From NCBI GenBank assembly GCA_019636835.1, contig JAHBWU010000001.1:1-64000 (forward strand): a DNA stretch of 64,000 nucleotides, in the 5' to 3' direction. The notes under the pieces were generated by a model, which did not search any database, had not been told where the DNA came from, and worked only from the letters and a program-made list of their open reading frames with translations. A program made the translations under genes and the position numbers. The DNA comes from Nitrospira sp. (lineage in GTDB: Bacteria > Nitrospirota > Nitrospiria > Nitrospirales > Nitrospiraceae). Shown one piece after another: positions 8,157 to 16,200 of this stretch. Position 1 is the first letter of the stretch, and each line of letters opens with the position of its first letter.

Positions 8157-10478
8157 GTGACCGAGCATGCCGTCTACAGGCCTCGATCGTTCGTGGTCGC
8201 GGTCATGGTTGTCTCCGTGTTGTGGAGCGTGTTCGAAGCACTCGCTCAGACGCCCGACCTCAAGGTCGCTTCGGTTGAAATTCGAGGCGCCAAACGAATC
8301 GAAATTCCGGCGATTGCCGGTCGGCTCACGCTGAAAGCCGGCGATCGCTATACTCAGGAAAATGTTCGTGGACAAGTGAAGATCTTATACGACACGGGTT
8401 TTTTCGAGGATGTGCAGGTTGAAACCGAATCGATCGCCGAGGGGATGGCGGTGACCTTTGTCGTGCGGGAGAAGCCGTTCATCACCGAGATCGTCTTCGA
8501 CGGGAACGAGCAGTTGACCGATGAGAAGCTGAAAGAAAAAACGACCATCAAGAGTCAGACATTTCTTGATCAACAACAGGTGAAGGAAAGCGCCGAGACC
8601 ATTCGCCTGGCCTACCAGCATGACGGATATTACAATGCGCAGGTTGTTCCCGTGATCGAGGCGTTGGATGAGGAACGGAAGCGCCTGACCTTCCATATTA
8701 CGGAGGGAGAGAAGGCCAAGGTCAAGACGGTGATATTCGAAGGGCTGCGTGCGGCAACGAAGACCGAGATGCTCAACGTCATGTCGACTCGGGAATGGAT
8801 TCCTTGGTACGGTCTCGTGACGAGGTTCAAGTTGCCTTCGATCGTGTCTGATGCGGGCGTCTTGAAACGTGAAGAGCTGACCAATGATGTGGAGCGGATC
8901 AAGGAAGTGCTGCTGAATAAAGGCTACTTCAATGTTCGGGTCGGTCAGCCGTCTGTTGAGCTCACCGAAGATAAAAAATGGTTCATCGTCAGCTACCATA
9001 TCACCGAGGGAGAGCCGTTCACTATCGGAGAAATAGGGTTTCGAGGGCACACGGTGTTTGAAGACCCGGAGCTTCGAGAGGGATTGAGGATCAAGGATGG
9101 GGAGATCTTTCAGCGCGCCAAAATCCGAGATGAGATTTCCCGAATCACCGATATGTATGGAAGCAAGGGGTATTCATTTGCCGAAGTCGTGCCCAACGTG
9201 AATCCGAACAACGAGGAGCGGACGGTCGGCATCGTCTTCAACATCAAAGAAGGCGAGATGATGCGGATCCGACAGATCAATATCTACGGGAATGACAAGA
9301 CGCGAGACAACGTCATCCGGCGAGAAATACGAGTGGACGAACAGGATGTGATCGACACCGCCTCCCTGAAGCGGAGTTTCCAGCGATTGAACAACTTGAA
9401 TTTCTTCGAGACGGTCGAAATCCTGCCCGCGCAAGTCGCACCCGACAAGGTCGATCTGAACGTGCGCGTGAAAGAAAAGCCGACGGGAATGTTCAGCCTC
9501 GGCGGTGGGTTCAGTACGCTGGATCGACTGGTGGCGATCGCCGATATCACGCAAGGCAACTTGGGCGGGTACGGCTACATGGGACGCATCCGTGGGCAAC
9601 TCGGCCAGCGAAGAAGTCTCGGGTCCATCACCTTCCGCAATCCCTATTTGAACGACTCATTGACGTCATTACAAATAGACGGCTACCGCAGTATCACGAA
9701 TTACCTTTCCTATTTTGAGGAACGGACCGGCGGAAACGTCACCCTTGGCCGTTGGCTATCGGAATATGTGACGGGGAGCATCAGTCTCTTTGGAGAGCAA
9801 ATCACGTTCAAGGACCCTCAAGCGGGTATTTGCCCTGATTTGGTACCGATCGTGTGTCGGCAGCTGGGAACACAGTCGTCGACAGGATTTCGCCTGGCCC
9901 TGTTCCGGGACACCAGAGACTACTACCTCGATCCCAGAACCGGCTGGCGCATCGGCGGAGGATTTGATGTCGGGACACCCTATATGGGCGGCACCAACAA
10001 CTTCATCAAATATTATGTGGATGTCATCAAGGTCACGCCGCTTCCGTTGGATATGAGGCTGTCATTACGGGCGCGCTTTGGCGAGGTCATCGCACTCGGC
10101 GATAAGCAGATTCCCCTCAATGAACGGTTCTTCGTGGGCGGCATTAATACGATGCGTGGGTTTGCCTTCGGCCGGGCCGGTCCCACAGTCCCCACGACAC
10201 ATGCTCCATTCGGCGCGGCCAAGCAATTGATCTTCAGCAATGAGCTGATCTTTACGATCTCCTCCGAGGCGAAATTGAACGGCGTGCTCTTTTTCGACTA
10301 CGGAAAAGGTTTCGACGATGATGAACCATTGTCGCTCGATCTGAGGAGCGCGGCCGGTCTAGAAGGGCGTTGGATATCTCCCTTTGGTCCGTTGCGTGTT
10401 GCCTATGGGCTCAATCTTGATAAACGGACCGGTGAGCGATTCGGTGTGTTCGAGTTTACGATCGGGACCTTGTTTTAG
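8157..10478 (+). CDS. bamA: Outer membrane protein assembly factor BamA
   Basis: BamA is the Omp85 barrel that inserts beta-barrel proteins into the outer membrane. The 773-residue product starts at GTG 8157 with a signal peptide ending near ALAQT (about residue 31). Repeated POTRA domains follow, visible as recurring glycine-rich blocks such as TEGEKAKVKTVIFEGL, TEGEPFTIGEIGFRGH and KEGEMMRIRQINIYGN, up to about residue 430. The C-terminal half is a barrel with the VGGINTMRGF lid motif near residue 660 and a terminal aromatic residue (IGTLF), the usual barrel-recognition end. It heads the two skp-like genes and the lipid A genes. Confidence 0.95.
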   Translation: MTEHAVYRPRSFVVAVMVVSVLWSVFEALAQTPDLKVASVEIRGAKRIEIPAIAGRLTLKAGDRYTQENVRGQVKILYDTGFFEDVQVETESIAEGMAVTFVVREKPFITEIVFDGNEQLTDEKLKEKTTIKSQTFLDQQQVKESAETIRLAYQHDGYYNAQVVPVIEALDEERKRLTFHITEGEKAKVKTVIFEGLRAATKTEMLNVMSTREWIPWYGLVTRFKLPSIVSDAGVLKREELTNDVERIKEVLLNKGYFNVRVGQPSVELTEDKKWFIVSYHITEGEPFTIGEIGFRGHTVFEDPELREGLRIKDGEIFQRAKIRDEISRITDMYGSKGYSFAEVVPNVNPNNEERTVGIVFNIKEGEMMRIRQINIYGNDKTRDNVIRREIRVDEQDVIDTASLKRSFQRLNNLNFFETVEILPAQVAPDKVDLNVRVKEKPTGMFSLGGGFSTLDRLVAIADITQGNLGGYGYMGRIRGQLGQRRSLGSITFRNPYLNDSLTSLQIDGYRSITNYLSYFEERTGGNVTLGRWLSEYVTGSISLFGEQITFKDPQAGICPDLVPIVCRQLGTQSSTGFRLALFRDTRDYYLDPRTGWRIGGGFDVGTPYMGGTNNFIKYYVDVIKVTPLPLDMRLSLRARFGEVIALGDKQIPLNERFFVGGINTMRGFAFGRAGPTVPTTHAPFGAAKQLIFSNELIFTISSEAKLNGVLFFDYGKGFDDDEPLSLDLRSAAGLEGRWISPFGPLRVAYGLNLDKRTGERFGVFEFTIGTLF

Positions 10479-10548
10479 TCGGAGCCTTGGCGTGGTAGGT
10501 TGGAATAGGAATCGGTGGAAGGAATTGGCGAGACGGATCGAATGGGCG

Positions 10549-11067
10549 ATGATGTCGGTTGCGGTCACCGTCATGCTGGTGCTCAGTGGATGTGCAGGAG
10601 GCGCGGTCAAAATCGACGCAAAGATCGGGGTGATCAATTCACAACGTTTGCTCAACGAGACGAGTGCGGGCAAGAAGGCCAAAGAGAATCTGACCGCCTT
10701 TTCAAAAAATCGACAGGCGCTGATGGAATTGGAGGAAAAGGAGTTGCGTAGGATGGAAGAGGACTTTGTCAAGCAGTCCTCCGTCCTGAGCCCCGCCGCG
10801 AAACGAGATCGGGAAGAACAGTTTCGCCGGCGCATGCAAGAGTACCAGCAAAAAGCCTCGGAATTGAATCGGGAAGTCCAAGAAAAACAAAAAGACGTTC
10901 TGGAAGGGTTTCGTGACAAGATCGAAATGATCGTCGCAAAGGTCTCCAAGCGTCTCGGGTTGCAGGTTGTCGTGGATAAGAGCAAGGGTGGTCCGACCAT
11001 CTATCATGAAGATGGGTTGGACATTTCGGGGCCGGTCATCGAGGAGTTCAACCGCGAATATCCCTAG
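10549..11067 (+). CDS. Skp/OmpH-family chaperone, predicted lipoprotein
   Basis: Skp-like proteins are periplasmic chaperones that carry unfolded outer-membrane proteins to BamA. From the start at 10549 the protein has about 172 residues: a short hydrophobic signal ending in the lipobox LSGC near residue 14, then IGVINSQRLLNETSAGKKA, a long charged coiled coil, and VVVDKSKGGPTIYHEDG near the end. The frame stays open upstream into the bamA 3' end, so other starts (TTG 10525) are possible. A lipobox is unusual, since classical Skp is soluble; this copy may be membrane-anchored. It is followed 19 bases later by a second family member. Confidence 0.85.
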   Translation: MMSVAVTVMLVLSGCAGGAVKIDAKIGVINSQRLLNETSAGKKAKENLTAFSKNRQALMELEEKELRRMEEDFVKQSSVLSPAAKRDREEQFRRRMQEYQQKASELNREVQEKQKDVLEGFRDKIEMIVAKVSKRLGLQVVVDKSKGGPTIYHEDGLDISGPVIEEFNREYP

Positions 11068-11086
11068 TCGCTGCGGGAGGTAGATC

Positions 11087-11629
11087 ATGACGAGAGCGGT
11101 GAGAATGATGGTGGTGGTCGTCGCGTTGTCGCTGGCGCAATGGGTTGAGCCCCTCCGTGCTGCTGAGGTGGTCCGGGTCGGCGTCATGGATCAACAGATG
11201 GTGATGGAACGAACGAAGGGCGGGAAACTGGCCATGGAAGATGTGAAGGGATATTCCATGACCAGACAGAAGATCATTAATGCCGATGAGCAAGAGCTCA
11301 AAGATTTGGATCAGTCGTTACAAGATCCGAACGCCAAACTCACCGACCAGGCGAGGCAAGAGAAAGAGGAGCAGTTGCGGAGTAAGATGGAAGCGTATCA
11401 ACGCCGTCTGCAAGAGTTTAATCGTGAAGTCCAACAAAAACAGCGCGAGATGGTCGCAGAATATGCGCAAAAGATCGCCGCCGCCGCGAAGGCTGTGGCT
11501 CAGAAAGATGGATATACGGCCATTCTCGATAAAGGCAATGAGGCCCTCATCCGCATCGTTCTCTATTATCAGCCGGCGCTGGATGTGACGGACTCAGTCA
11601 TCAAGGAATTTGATCGGCAGAATCCTTAA
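11087..11629 (+). CDS. Skp/OmpH-family periplasmic chaperone, second copy
   Basis: This 180-residue protein has a cleavable-type signal peptide (MTRAVRMMVVVVALSLAQW, cleavage likely after PLRA near residue 25). VRVGVMDQQMVMERTKGG follows, then a central charged coiled coil and a C-terminal AILDKGNEALIRIVLYY segment, the OmpH layout. Unlike the preceding copy it has no lipobox cysteine, so it should be soluble in the periplasm. The adjacent pair looks like an old tandem duplication; the two differ in signal type and across most positions. An AGGT-like ribosome site lies just ahead of the ATG. Confidence 0.88.
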   Translation: MTRAVRMMVVVVALSLAQWVEPLRAAEVVRVGVMDQQMVMERTKGGKLAMEDVKGYSMTRQKIINADEQELKDLDQSLQDPNAKLTDQARQEKEEQLRSKMEAYQRRLQEFNREVQQKQREMVAEYAQKIAAAAKAVAQKDGYTAILDKGNEALIRIVLYYQPALDVTDSVIKEFDRQNP

Positions 11630-11669
11630 AGCGTAGCACTATCCGGGACAGAGAGAGGAGGCAGAGCCA

Positions 11670-12122
11670 ATGGCATCGGTCGAGCAGGCTGAGATTCAGG
11701 CGTTACTTCCCCACCGGTACCCCTTCTTGCTGGTGGATCGAATCAAAGAGTTTGAACCGCATGAGCGGATCGTTGGCCTCAAAAATGTGACGGTGAATGA
11801 ACCGTTCTTTCAAGGACATTTCCCCGGACGCCCGGTGATGCCGGGAGTATTGATTATCGAGGCCATGGCGCAGGCAGGTGGCGTGCTGGTCTTCAAATCC
11901 GGGGGATCGGTCGGAAAAACCGTCATGTATCTGACGGGTATCGACGAGGCAAAATTCCGGCGACCGGTCGTGCCGGGCGATCAACTCCGTTTTGAGATCG
12001 AAGTGCTCAAGAAGCGTCCACCGTTCTGGAAAATGCAAGGGAAGGCATACGTAGACAATGAGGTGGTCTGTGAAGCCGTCGTGACGGCGATGGTGATGGA
12101 AGAGAAGACGGAAACACGGTAA
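11670..12122 (+). CDS. fabZ: 3-hydroxyacyl-[acyl-carrier-protein] dehydratase FabZ
   Basis: FabZ dehydrates 3-hydroxyacyl-ACP in fatty-acid elongation. It competes for the 3-hydroxyacyl-ACP that LpxA uses, which explains the neighbourhood. The 150-residue protein has the hot-dog fold motifs: [14 protein letters not shown] with the catalytic histidine near residue 14, and [20 protein letters not shown] with the catalytic glutamate. Length is typical (about 145-155). A GAGAGAGGAGG ribosome site lies ahead of the ATG. It sits between the skp-like genes and lpxA on the same strand. Confidence 0.96.
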   Translation: MASVEQAEIQALLPHRYPFLLVDRIKEFEPHERIVGLKNVTVNEPFFQGHFPGRPVMPGVLIIEAMAQAGGVLVFKSGGSVGKTVMYLTGIDEAKFRRPVVPGDQLRFEIEVLKKRPPFWKMQGKAYVDNEVVCEAVVTAMVMEEKTETR

Positions 12123-12231
12123 GCGGTTCCGATCATTCCTCGACCCCTGAAGTGTACGGTGGGGTTGTGGCAAGGCAACGAGTGGTTGACCAATGACCGG
12201 TGATGCTTGGCGCTAGTATAAGGGGGCATGC

Positions 12232-13050
12232 GTGAAGATACATCCTACAGCGATCGTTCATCCAAAGGCGAGCCTTGATGGTGACGTGGAGATCGGGCCG
12301 TTCTGTGTAATCGGGGAACATGTCGCGATCGGAAAGGAAAGCCGATTGCTCTCCCATGTGACGATCGACGGGTGGACGGAGATCGGGGAGCGGAACGAAG
12401 TGCATCCGTTTGCTTCGATTGGAGGGCCTCCACAACACCTGGCGTATAAAGGAGAACCAACCAAGGTCGTCATCGGCCATGACAACACTATCCGGGAGTA
12501 TGTCACGATCAACCGGGGAACTGTCCAAGGGGGTGGAGTGACCTCTCTTGGGTCGAAGGGCATTCTGATGGCCTACGTGCATGTGGCGCACGATTGCCGG
12601 CTCGGCAACCACATTATTATGGCCAATGCGGCAAGCCTCGCCGGGCACATCACCATCGGCGATCATTCCGTCATCGGAGGATTGACCGGTATTCTTCAGT
12701 TTGTGCGCATCGGAGACTACGTGATGGTCGGCGGTTGTTGTGCCATTGGTCAGGATATTCCTCCATTTACGTTCGCGGCGGGCGGGTACCGAGCCCATCT
12801 GTATGGCCTCAATTCTGTTGGTCTGCAGCGCCATGGTTTTTCGGTCGATCGCATTGCCCTGCTGAAGAAAGCCTTTGACCTGCTCTTTCGATCAGGCCAC
12901 CGAACGGCTGAGGCGATTCGACTGGCCAAAAAGGAGTTTAAGGGACAGGCCGATGTGGCCAAGATTCTCACGTTTATGGAGGGTACCAAACGTGGAATCT
13001 CGAGAGCTGTCAGTCCCGACCTGGAACGTGAGTTCGATCAACAGGTGTGA
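12232..13050 (+). CDS. lpxA: UDP-N-acetylglucosamine acyltransferase LpxA
   Basis: LpxA adds a 3-hydroxyacyl chain from ACP to UDP-GlcNAc, the first step of lipid A synthesis. The 272-residue protein starts at GTG 12232 (MKIHPTAIVHP). It consists of left-handed hexapeptide repeats (IGPFCVIGEHVAIG, VIGHDNTIREYVTINRGT, ITIGDHSVIGG) over about 190 residues, with the catalytic histidine in AYVHVAHDC near residue 125 and a helical C-terminus. The GGPPQHLAYKGE loop is typical of LpxA rather than LpxD. It overlaps lpxI by four bases. Confidence 0.96.
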   Translation: MKIHPTAIVHPKASLDGDVEIGPFCVIGEHVAIGKESRLLSHVTIDGWTEIGERNEVHPFASIGGPPQHLAYKGEPTKVVIGHDNTIREYVTINRGTVQGGGVTSLGSKGILMAYVHVAHDCRLGNHIIMANAASLAGHITIGDHSVIGGLTGILQFVRIGDYVMVGGCCAIGQDIPPFTFAAGGYRAHLYGLNSVGLQRHGFSVDRIALLKKAFDLLFRSGHRTAEAIRLAKKEFKGQADVAKILTFMEGTKRGISRAVSPDLEREFDQQV

Positions 13051-13919
13051 TATCAGCCACTATGACCCAGGCCACGCCAATAGCGGACGGTCGAATCGGG
13101 GTGATCGCCGGGAACGGACGATTTCCGATCATCTTTGCTGATAACGCCCGCAAGATGGGCCTTCAAGTCTATGCGGTGGCTCACGAGGGCGAAACCGAAC
13201 CGGAGCTCGAACAGCATGTCGATCGGATCCACTGGGTCAAGATCGGCCAACTCAATAAACTGATCAACGCATTCAAGTCCGACGGCGTCCGGAAAGTGGT
13301 CATGTTGGGAGGCATCAAGAAAACACACGTCTATAGCCATGCGCGTCCTGATTTTCGCGTGCTGGCACTTGCCACGAAATTAGTCCTCTGGAAGGATGAT
13401 GATATTCTACGCGCGCTCGCCGCAGAACTCGAAAAGGATGGTATCACCATCTGTGAGTCGACGTTCGGCCTGGAAGGGATCTTGGTTGCGGAAGGGACGC
13501 TCACTTCCCGCCAACCGACCAAGAAAGAGTGGGTTGATATCCGCTATGGCTGGGACGTGGCCAAAGAGACGGGGCGACTCGACATCGGCCAATGTGTCGT
13601 GATTAAAGACCGCGTCGTCGTAGCGGTGGAGGCGGTCGAAGGAACCGATGAAGCGATCAAGCGTGGAGGCGAACTGGCCAAGGATGGTGCGGTGGTGGTG
13701 AAGCGGTGCAAGCCGCAACAGGATCTCCGGTTTGATCTGCCGGCTGTCGGGCCTCGAACCATTGAGGTCATGCGTTCCGCCAAGGCATCGGTGCTTGCAG
13801 TCGAGGCCGGTCGGTCCGTGATGTTGGATCGAGAACTGTTGATCAGCAAGGCGGAGGACGCCGGAATCGCCATCGTCGGCCTCGCTCGCGAAGAAGAGGA
13901 GCCGAACACGGCGACCTGA
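13047..13919 (+). CDS. lpxI: UDP-2,3-diacylglucosamine pyrophosphatase LpxI
   Basis: LpxI cleaves UDP-2,3-diacylglucosamine to lipid X and UMP and replaces LpxH in many lineages. The 290-residue product matches the DUF1009/LpxI pattern: RIGVIAGNGRFPIIFADNAR at the N-terminus, VMLGGIKKTHVY, the LTSRQPTKKEW block, and the C-terminal half with DRVVVAVEAVEGTDEAIKRG. Translation may begin at 13047, overlapping lpxA, or at ATG 13062 (MTQATPIADG). No lpxH is visible here, so this gene would fill the fourth lipid A step. Confidence 0.93.
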   Translation: MISATMTQATPIADGRIGVIAGNGRFPIIFADNARKMGLQVYAVAHEGETEPELEQHVDRIHWVKIGQLNKLINAFKSDGVRKVVMLGGIKKTHVYSHARPDFRVLALATKLVLWKDDDILRALAAELEKDGITICESTFGLEGILVAEGTLTSRQPTKKEWVDIRYGWDVAKETGRLDIGQCVVIKDRVVVAVEAVEGTDEAIKRGGELAKDGAVVVKRCKPQQDLRFDLPAVGPRTIEVMRSAKASVLAVEAGRSVMLDRELLISKAEDAGIAIVGLAREEEEPNTAT

Positions 13920-13955
13920 GTCAACGGAGAAAATTTCGGAATCTGAAGATCTGTT

Positions 13956-14001
13956 GATCTATTGATTTCCGGAATTCACCTAATCGTCAGATCAATAGAT
14001 C
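13956..14001. repeat. Inverted repeat between lpxI and the oxidoreductase gene
   Basis: GATCTATTGAT (13956-13966) and ATCAATAGATC (13991-14001) form a perfect 11-bp stem around a 24-base loop. CTGAA and TTCAG further out could extend it imperfectly. There is no T tract. It fills most of the gap before the next gene and could be a REP-like element or an mRNA hairpin between operon segments. Confidence 0.55.
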
Positions 14002-14024
14002 CCCAAATTCAGAAAAAACGGTGT

Positions 14025-14972
14025 ATGGCCAAGCTGCGTGCCGGTGTAATCGGGGTCGGACATCTCGGGCAACACCACGCGCGACTGTATGCCTCGTTGC
14101 CGGACGCGACGTTGATCGGCGTGGTCGATCACGACTATGGACGAGCTTCTCTCATCGGACGTCAATACGGCGCGAAAGCGTTTGAGGACTTGCCGGACCT
14201 TTTGAAACACGTCGATGTCATAAGTGTTGCCGTCCCCACATCGGCACACTATTCCGTTACCAAAGCCTGTCTCGAAGCCGGGAAACATGTGCTGGTGGAA
14301 AAGCCGATCGCCGTGCTGCCGATCGAGGCTCGGGAGCTGGTGGAGTTGGCCAAGATGAATAGATGCACGCTGCAAGTGGGGCATAGCGAACGGTTTAACC
14401 CGATCATGCAGCTGATGCGGCCGCACATTCGACGGCCGGTGTTGTTCGAAGGCCAGCGGATGGGCGTCTACAGCGAGCGCGGCACAGATGTGGATGTCGT
14501 TCTGGATTTGATGATTCACGACCTGGATGTGGTGTTGTCCTGCAATCCCGGCCCGGTGGAAGAAGTACGGGCCGCCGGCCTGTCGGTGCGTTCCTCTACG
14601 AACGATGTCGCCAATGCGTACATCCAATTCGAGAGTGGGTGCGTCGCCAGCTTGATCGCAAGTCGAGTCTCTTTGAAGGCGATGCGGAACATGCGTCTGT
14701 TTCAACCGGACGGGTATGTATCTATAGATTTCCAATCTCGCCAGGGAGTAGTCGGACGCCGATCGGTTGAGCCAAGCCGGAAATCGATGGTGGCGGTTGA
14801 AGAGTTTCAGGCCGGCGATGATGAGCCCCTGCGATTACAACTGGAGTCATTCCTAAAGTCCATTCGTGCGCAATCATGCCCGGTCGTGTCGGGTGAAGAT
14901 GGGACGGCCGCCCTGGAGGTGGCACATCACGTGCTGTCCGCCATCAATGCATTCGGACAGCGTAATTCCTAA
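14025..14972 (+). CDS. Gfo/Idh/MocA-family oxidoreductase in the lipid A operon (GnnA candidate)
   Basis: This protein of about 315 residues has an N-terminal Rossmann fold with AGVIGVGHLGQHHARLYA, the central VLVEKPIAV motif with the catalytic lysine, QVGHSERFNP, and the LMIHDLDVV block of the family. I place the start at ATG 14025 (MAKLRAG) because the upstream open frame runs through an inverted repeat. Such genes recur in lpx operons; GnnA of Acidithiobacillus oxidises the 3-hydroxyl of UDP-GlcNAc so that GnnB can aminate it for 3-amino lipid A. No gnnB-like aminotransferase lies nearby, so GnnA activity is an inference, and other sugar-nucleotide dehydrogenase roles remain open. Confidence 0.85.
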   Translation: MAKLRAGVIGVGHLGQHHARLYASLPDATLIGVVDHDYGRASLIGRQYGAKAFEDLPDLLKHVDVISVAVPTSAHYSVTKACLEAGKHVLVEKPIAVLPIEARELVELAKMNRCTLQVGHSERFNPIMQLMRPHIRRPVLFEGQRMGVYSERGTDVDVVLDLMIHDLDVVLSCNPGPVEEVRAAGLSVRSSTNDVANAYIQFESGCVASLIASRVSLKAMRNMRLFQPDGYVSIDFQSRQGVVGRRSVEPSRKSMVAVEEFQAGDDEPLRLQLESFLKSIRAQSCPVVSGEDGTAALEVAHHVLSAINAFGQRNS

Positions 14973-15057
14973 GGACATCTTCTGTCGGCTCACCATGTCA
15001 GTTATTCGCGATCATGCGCACCAGACCGCCATCATGTCTATGGTCTTGTAGATCATC

Positions 15058-16200
15058 ATGGCCCGTATCCTGATCATTACCGGTGAAGCCTCCGGCGACC
15101 TTCACGGAGCCAATCTTGCCAAAGCGCTGAAAGCGCGCGATCCCCAGGTTTCTTTGGCAGGAATCGGGGGGCGTGCGATGGAGGCGGCCGGTGTGCGATT
15201 GGTGGAGGAAATGGGTCGATTTGACGTCATTGGTATGGTCGGTCCCTTCGCGTTGGTGTCGATCATACGGCGGTTTCTCACGATGCGGCGGCTATTCCGA
15301 TCAAAGCAATGGGACACGGTGGTGTTTATCGACCATCCGGGTCTCAATCTGCGCTTTGCGTATTTTGCCAAAGCGGCCGGTCTGCGCGTCGTGTACTATA
15401 TCGCGCCGCAGATTTGGGCGTGGGGACCTTGGCGGATTCGTTGGATCAAACAGCGGATCGATCACGTCCTGGTCATACTTCCTTTTGAGAAGTCCCTATA
15501 CGACGAAGCGGGTGTACGGTGTACGTTTGTCGGCCATCCTATCTTGGACGCGGTCGCAGGTCGTTACAATCGGTCAGAGCTTCGCAGCAGATTCGGTTTC
15601 TCCGATGAGGAGCGAGTGATTGCCTTGTTGCCGGGAAGCCGGGCTCATGAAGTACAAGTATTGCTGCCGATCCTCCTCGAAGCTGTAGAGAAATTGGCGT
15701 GCCGGGAACCCAAAACGAAGTTTATCCTGGCGCAAGCCTCCACCATACACGATAATCTATTGCAGTCTCTCCTGGGGCGAAGCCCCGTTCCTATCACGCT
15801 GGTGAAGGAGCAGGCCACCGAAGTGATGGCATTGTCGGATCTTGTGCTGGTGGCTTCTGGTACGGCTACACTCCAAGCGGCTGTGGTCGGAACTCCGATG
15901 GTGTTGTTCTATCGAACCACACCGCTGACCTTTTGGTTTGCGAATGTTGTGATTCGATTCGTGGTCCGAGTCAAATGGATCGGGCTTGTCAATCTGGTGG
16001 CTGGTCGGACGATTGTGCCGGAGTTGATCCAATCCGCTGCGACGGGGCAGCGATTGTATGAAGCGGCTCTTCGGATCTTGGACGATCGACCGGCGTATGA
16101 TGAGATGAAACGGGATTTGGCAAAGGTTCGGGCCGCCTTGGGTGAACCGGGTGCTTCAGCCAGAGCGGCAGAGGTGGTGTTGACGGCATGTCAGGCTTAG
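15058..16200 (+). CDS. lpxB: Lipid-A-disaccharide synthase LpxB
   Basis: LpxB (GT19) joins lipid X to UDP-2,3-diacylglucosamine to form the beta-1,6 disaccharide of lipid A at the inner membrane. The 380-residue protein begins ILIITGEASGDLHGANLAKAL, the diagnostic start. It carries YYIAPQIWAWGPWRI near residue 115, the FVGHPILDAV motif, LLPGSRAHEV near 197 and the SGTATLQAAVVGTPMVLFYR donor-site block near 280. Length is standard. It overlaps msbA by 13 bases. Confidence 0.96.
   Translation: MARILIITGEASGDLHGANLAKALKARDPQVSLAGIGGRAMEAAGVRLVEEMGRFDVIGMVGPFALVSIIRRFLTMRRLFRSKQWDTVVFIDHPGLNLRFAYFAKAAGLRVVYYIAPQIWAWGPWRIRWIKQRIDHVLVILPFEKSLYDEAGVRCTFVGHPILDAVAGRYNRSELRSRFGFSDEERVIALLPGSRAHEVQVLLPILLEAVEKLACREPKTKFILAQASTIHDNLLQSLLGRSPVPITLVKEQATEVMALSDLVLVASGTATLQAAVVGTPMVLFYRTTPLTFWFANVVIRFVVRVKWIGLVNLVAGRTIVPELIQSAATGQRLYEAALRILDDRPAYDEMKRDLAKVRAALGEPGASARAAEVVLTACQA

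Noticed and set aside
10384..10548. N-terminal extension of the first Skp-like gene
   Set aside because: It overlaps the bamA 3' end, has no family similarity and would bury the lipoprotein signal.
13962..14024. TTG start extension of the Gfo/Idh gene
   Set aside because: The extension translates the inverted repeat and lacks family similarity; ATG 14025 starts the Rossmann motif at the expected distance.
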